Below are positions 7,869 through 10,216 of a stretch of DNA of 10,216 nt, one piece after another. The notes below the pieces were generated by a model, which worked only from the letters and a program-made list of their open reading frames with translations, ran no database searches and had not been told where the DNA came from. The position numbers and the translations under genes are program-made. Each line of letters begins with the position of its first letter. The stretch's first letter is position 1. The DNA comes from Candidatus Krumholzibacteriia bacterium (GTDB lineage Bacteria > Krumholzibacteriota > Krumholzibacteriia > LZORAL124-64-63). Where the stretch lies: NCBI GenBank assembly GCA_029935695.1, contig JAOZJV010000075.1:1-10216 (forward strand), written 5' to 3'.

Positions 7869-9182
7869 TTAATACTCGTTTCCGTTGGTGGGACCAAAAG
7901 ATTCCAGCGGTGCTCCCAGCAATGCTTCCAGATCATTCAAGGCCAAAGCCTGATCAGCGGCAGCCCTTAACCTGGCCAACTCAAGGCCCAGCAAATTCTC
8001 CCGGGCACCGATCACTTCGTCAAAAGTGGCCCGGCCTGTTTCGTAATCAGAAGTGCTGGCGGTGAGGATTTGCCGCGCGCGGGGCAAAAGATTTTTATCG
8101 TAAAGTTGCCAACTGCGGCCGGCGTCGCGCACCCGGTAAAGAATATTTTCCAGCTGCTGCTCCAGATCCAGGCGCAACCTTGACCGATCCGAAGAAACGG
8201 CCTGCAGTCGGCTGGCCGAAGCCAACCGCCTTGCCGTCGTTTTGCCTGACCATAGCGGAACATTAATGGCCAGGCGGGCAATCACAGGATCTTTTCCGCT
8301 GTCATCCACACCGGGCATGAGCGCATCTCCGGTCATGATGTAATCCAATCCCAGGGTCAGTCCCGGGCGGCCGGAAAGACGAGCTGCTTCCACCAGGTGG
8401 CGGTGGCTCTCTTCCTGCCGGCGCAAACTCTCCAGTTCAGGGTTGTCGCGGTGAAGGGTTTCAATCAAGTCAACCATGACCAGACTCACTTGATAAGCAT
8501 CCGGTAAACTGGCCTCGGGAGCCACGGTGGATGCGGGCAGACCTGCCGCCGTATTCAAACTCACGGAGGCGGGAATCAATCGGTCTTTCAGGGAATCCAG
8601 GCGATTGTTGAGATTTTCACTCTCCATCTGGGCCTGAAGCACATGGCGAAAACGCGCGCTGCCCGCTTCGTAGGCACGCAGGGCAATGTCTTCGCTCTGG
8701 CGCGACAAATCGAAATGAGCTCTGGTCAAAATGATTTCCTGTTGCAGATGAGCCAATTCAAACCAGGCCCTGCGAACACCTTGCTCCACAGCCAGACTGT
8801 CTGCCTGAAAAAGACTCTGGGCAGCCTGGGCCCTGAACTGCGCCGCCGTTTCAGCTTCACCCAGCGAGCCAAACCAGGGCAGGCTTTGGGATACGGAAAA
8901 AATGCGCTGCTGCGGCCCCACCCTGGTTTCCACAGGCACGATCATTTCGCCCCAGGCCAACCTCAAGTCGGGCAGGGCTCCAGCCTGGTCAATATTGTGC
9001 AGGGAAACTTCGTAATTGGCCCTGGAACCCAACAGGCCCGGGTTGTGTTCTATAGCCCATTGCAAATAATCCGTCAAAACGGCTTGTTCCGGAAAACCGT
9101 CCTGGTCAGCGGCCACAGATACCACAGGCATCAGACACAGCATGGCTGCTCCCAGAATGATGTTCAGGTTTTTCCAAATCAC
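7869..9182 (-). CDS. TolC/CusC-like outer-membrane efflux channel
   Basis: First gene of the operon, 437 aa: an outer-membrane alpha/beta-barrel channel of the OEP family that forms the exit duct for the pump and adaptor encoded behind it. It has a typical signal peptide (K4, hydrophobic 8-21, probable cleavage after SVAA near 25). There is no lipobox cysteine, so unlike E. coli CusC it is probably not a lipoprotein. Long amphipathic helices rich in Q, A, L, E and R fill two similar halves, with the SVSQSLPWFGSLG segment (about 97-109) near the end of the first strand pair and ARLAINVPLWSGK at the matching place in the second half. The start is GTG at 9182: an in-frame stop lies 12-15 bases upstream and the next ATG (residue 14) falls inside the signal core. 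A GGGG run six bases upstream is a poor ribosome site. It is cusC by position and partners rather than by close similarity. Confidence 0.9.
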   Translation of the reverse strand: MIWKNLNIILGAAMLCLMPVVSVAADQDGFPEQAVLTDYLQWAIEHNPGLLGSRANYEVSLHNIDQAGALPDLRLAWGEMIVPVETRVGPQQRIFSVSQSLPWFGSLGEAETAAQFRAQAAQSLFQADSLAVEQGVRRAWFELAHLQQEIILTRAHFDLSRQSEDIALRAYEAGSARFRHVLQAQMESENLNNRLDSLKDRLIPASVSLNTAAGLPASTVAPEASLPDAYQVSLVMVDLIETLHRDNPELESLRRQEESHRHLVEAARLSGRPGLTLGLDYIMTGDALMPGVDDSGKDPVIARLAINVPLWSGKTTARRLASASRLQAVSSDRSRLRLDLEQQLENILYRVRDAGRSWQLYDKNLLPRARQILTASTSDYETGRATFDEVIGARENLLGLELARLRAAADQALALNDLEALLGAPLESFGPTNGNEY

Positions 9183-9245
9183 GCCAACCCCGATTCACTT
9201 TGCCGTTTCAATTGCGACACGGTCCATGCAATACTGAACGAGCTG

Positions 9246-9262
9246 AAGCAGAAAACAGGCCA
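9246..9262 (-). promoter_or_regulatory. Candidate sigma-54 (-24/-12) promoter for the efflux operon
   Basis: On the minus strand TGGCCTGTTTTCTGCTT fits the sigma-54 pattern TGGCAC-N5-TTGC: GG at 9261-9260 and GC at 9249-9248 have the exact required 12-base spacing. The -24 element departs from the consensus after TGGC, and the -12 reads CTGC rather than TTGC. Transcription would start near 9237, giving a leader of about 55 bases before the GTG at 9182. It is supported by the adjacent kinase of the NtrC-partner type and by an inverted repeat at an enhancer-like distance. Confidence 0.6.
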
Positions 9263-9328
9263 AATGATATACCCTGTTATTACAACAGCTTACAAGTACA
9301 ACCAGCCGAACGCCTAGTGTTTTTGTAG

Positions 9329-9356
9329 AATATTCTGCAACAAGCTGCAGAATATT
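9329..9356. promoter_or_regulatory. Inverted repeat in the divergent control region, probable activator binding site
   Basis: AATATTCTGCA (9329-9339) and TGCAGAATATT (9346-9356) form a perfect 11-bp inverted repeat with a 6-base spacer, centred at 9342.5. The left arm also lies inside the perfect palindrome AGAATATTCT (9327-9336). The centre is about 105 bp upstream of the predicted sigma-54 start for the efflux operon, a usual place for an NtrC-family enhancer site, and about 48 bp upstream of the kinase ATG, so the same site could affect both genes. The binding protein is not in the window. Confidence 0.62.
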
Positions 9357-9390
9357 GTTCACTTCACCTTAATAATCAGAAAGTTCAGGG

Positions 9391-10216
9391 ATGAAAAAAG
9401 GTCACTATCCCGCAAAACCCTCCCTGATCCGCCAATATTGGCTGGTTCTGCTGTTGATCGGTCTGGTTTCGACCCTCCACTACATCACCCCCCACGGCAG
9501 CCATGGCCAACACGGTGAGCACGCCGGCCATGTCATGCAGTCTTCAGCCACCTTCGACTGGAATGCAGCTTTTCACGGCATTTACCGCCGCTTGTACTAC
9601 TTCCCCATCATCCTGGCCGCATTCCGGGGCGGCAGGCGCGGTGGCCTCGGTGCCGCCTTGCTGGTGGTGACCATCTACCTTCCCCATGCCTTCGCCAAAG
9701 AATGGGGACTTGATAAGGTGGTGATGGCTGACCCAGGCATGCTGGCTGAAAAAATCCTGGAAATTCTGCTCTACCTCACCATGGGATTGGTGGCCGGGCA
9801 GCTGGCTGAACGGTTGAATCTCACCAGCCGGAATCTGCAGCAAACCCTGGATGAGAAAATTGCCGTGGAAAACGAACTGGTGCGCTCGGCGCGGCTGGCA
9901 GCGGTGGGACGTTTGTCTGCGGGCCTGGCCCATGAGATCCGCAATCCACTGGCCAGCATTCAGGGCGCCGCCGAAGTGCTGGCCGACGATTTCCCTGCTG
10001 AAAATCCCAAAAGAAATCTTCTGGATATCCTGCTGCAGGAAACCGGTCGCCTGAATCAGGTGCTCAGCCGCTTCCTGGACTTTGCCAGGGCCAAACCCGG
10101 TGAACAGGAAACCGTGGATCTGGTTCAGGAAGTGAATTCGGTGATCGAGTTGATGGCCAACCAGAAAGATATTCCCCGGCTGAAAACCAAGTTGCCCCCC
10201 CAGTGTCTGGTGTTGT
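9391..10216 (+). CDS. Membrane sensor histidine kinase (HydH/ZraS-like), 3' partial
   Basis: The first 275 residues of a sensor kinase. The predicted topology follows the positive-inside rule: a short basic N-terminus (MKKGHYPAK), TM1 (about 14-31), an outside loop (32-66), TM2 (about 68-78), a cytoplasmic RGGRRGG turn, TM3 (about 86-101), a second outside loop, TM4 (about 119-138), then the cytoplasm. The loop after TM1 holds HGSHGQHGEHAGH: His 35, 38, 41, 44 and 47, followed by M49, suggesting metal binding. A linker helix leads to the HisKA domain with the H-box AGLAHEIRNPLASIQG, whose H181 is the expected phosphorylated residue. The window ends before the ATP-binding N and G boxes. The H-box style is that of kinases paired with NtrC-family sigma-54 activators. 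The ATG is the only start after the in-frame stop at 9373-9375. AGGG abuts it too closely to act as a ribosome site; AGAAAG at 9378-9383 is better spaced. It is divergent from the efflux operon and so is its likely regulator. Confidence 0.92.
   Translation, partial: MKKGHYPAKPSLIRQYWLVLLLIGLVSTLHYITPHGSHGQHGEHAGHVMQSSATFDWNAAFHGIYRRLYYFPIILAAFRGGRRGGLGAALLVVTIYLPHAFAKEWGLDKVVMADPGMLAEKILEILLYLTMGLVAGQLAERLNLTSRNLQQTLDEKIAVENELVRSARLAAVGRLSAGLAHEIRNPLASIQGAAEVLADDFPAENPKRNLLDILLQETGRLNQVLSRFLDFARAKPGEQETVDLVQEVNSVIELMANQKDIPRLKTKLPPQCLVL

Noticed and set aside
7868..7936. Upstream start for the adaptor (adds 23 residues beginning MIWKHCWEHR)
   Set aside because: It would overlap the channel gene, and the added residues spoil the signal/anchor. 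The ATG at 7867, one base after the channel stop, fits the operon's tight spacing.
8643..9317. Plus-strand open frame (224 codons) across the channel gene and control region
   Set aside because: It is antisense to the outer-membrane channel, runs into the regulatory region, and has no recognisable motif.
9329..9356. Inverted repeat read as a transcription terminator
   Set aside because: The stem is AT-rich, has no T run on either side, and lies between divergent genes, where no transcript needs ending. An operator or enhancer fits better.
9346..9375. Sigma-70 promoter for the kinase (TTGTTC / TAATAA)
   Set aside because: The two hexamers are only about 9 bp apart, and no acceptable -35 lies 16-18 bp before TAATAA.
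9494..9933. Minus-strand open frames opposite the kinase gene
   Set aside because: They are antisense to a clear HisKA domain and membrane region; low-complexity Gln/Ala/Gly translations without family features.

Overview
The window carries the 3' end of a secreted repeat protein, a complete three-gene heavy-metal efflux operon on the minus strand, and the 5' part of a divergent sensor kinase gene. There are no RNA genes, insertion sequences, CRISPR arrays or phage genes that I can see. The protein at the left edge ends in a QNYPNPFNP-type sorting tail, typical of the FCB group (Bacteroidetes/Ignavibacteria relatives) and allied candidate phyla. I therefore infer a Gram-negative, double-membraned bacterium of that kind; the genus and phylum cannot be fixed from this sequence.

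Layout: 1-2439 (+) is a surface or secreted right-handed beta-helix protein, open at its 5' end. It is built from a 269-residue unit repeated in exact 807-bp phase. At 2454-2487 a perfect 13-bp hairpin lies between the converging genes; its T tract serves the minus strand. 9182 to 2502 (-) is a CusCBA-like operon read in the order outer-membrane channel, periplasmic adaptor, RND pump, with a 1-base gap and a 1-base overlap between genes. 9183-9390 is a 208-bp divergent control region. It holds a candidate sigma-54 promoter for the efflux operon and an 11-bp inverted repeat about 105 bp upstream of the predicted start. 9391-10216 (+) is a membrane histidine kinase of the HydH/ZraS type, cut by the right edge.

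How it works together (inference): the kinase has an outward-facing loop with five histidines spaced every third residue, suited to sensing a metal in the periplasm. It probably signals to an NtrC-family regulator encoded just past the right edge. That regulator would bind the inverted repeat and activate the sigma-54 promoter. The pump, adaptor and channel would then export Cu/Ag-like or related metal ions across both membranes. The adaptor carries metal-binding domains at both ends and there is no cusF here, so the adaptor may do the metal-delivery job. The pump keeps the periplasmic three-methionine site of E. coli CusA but lacks half of its transmembrane methionine pairs and its proton-relay lysine, and it has an extra hydrophobic hairpin.
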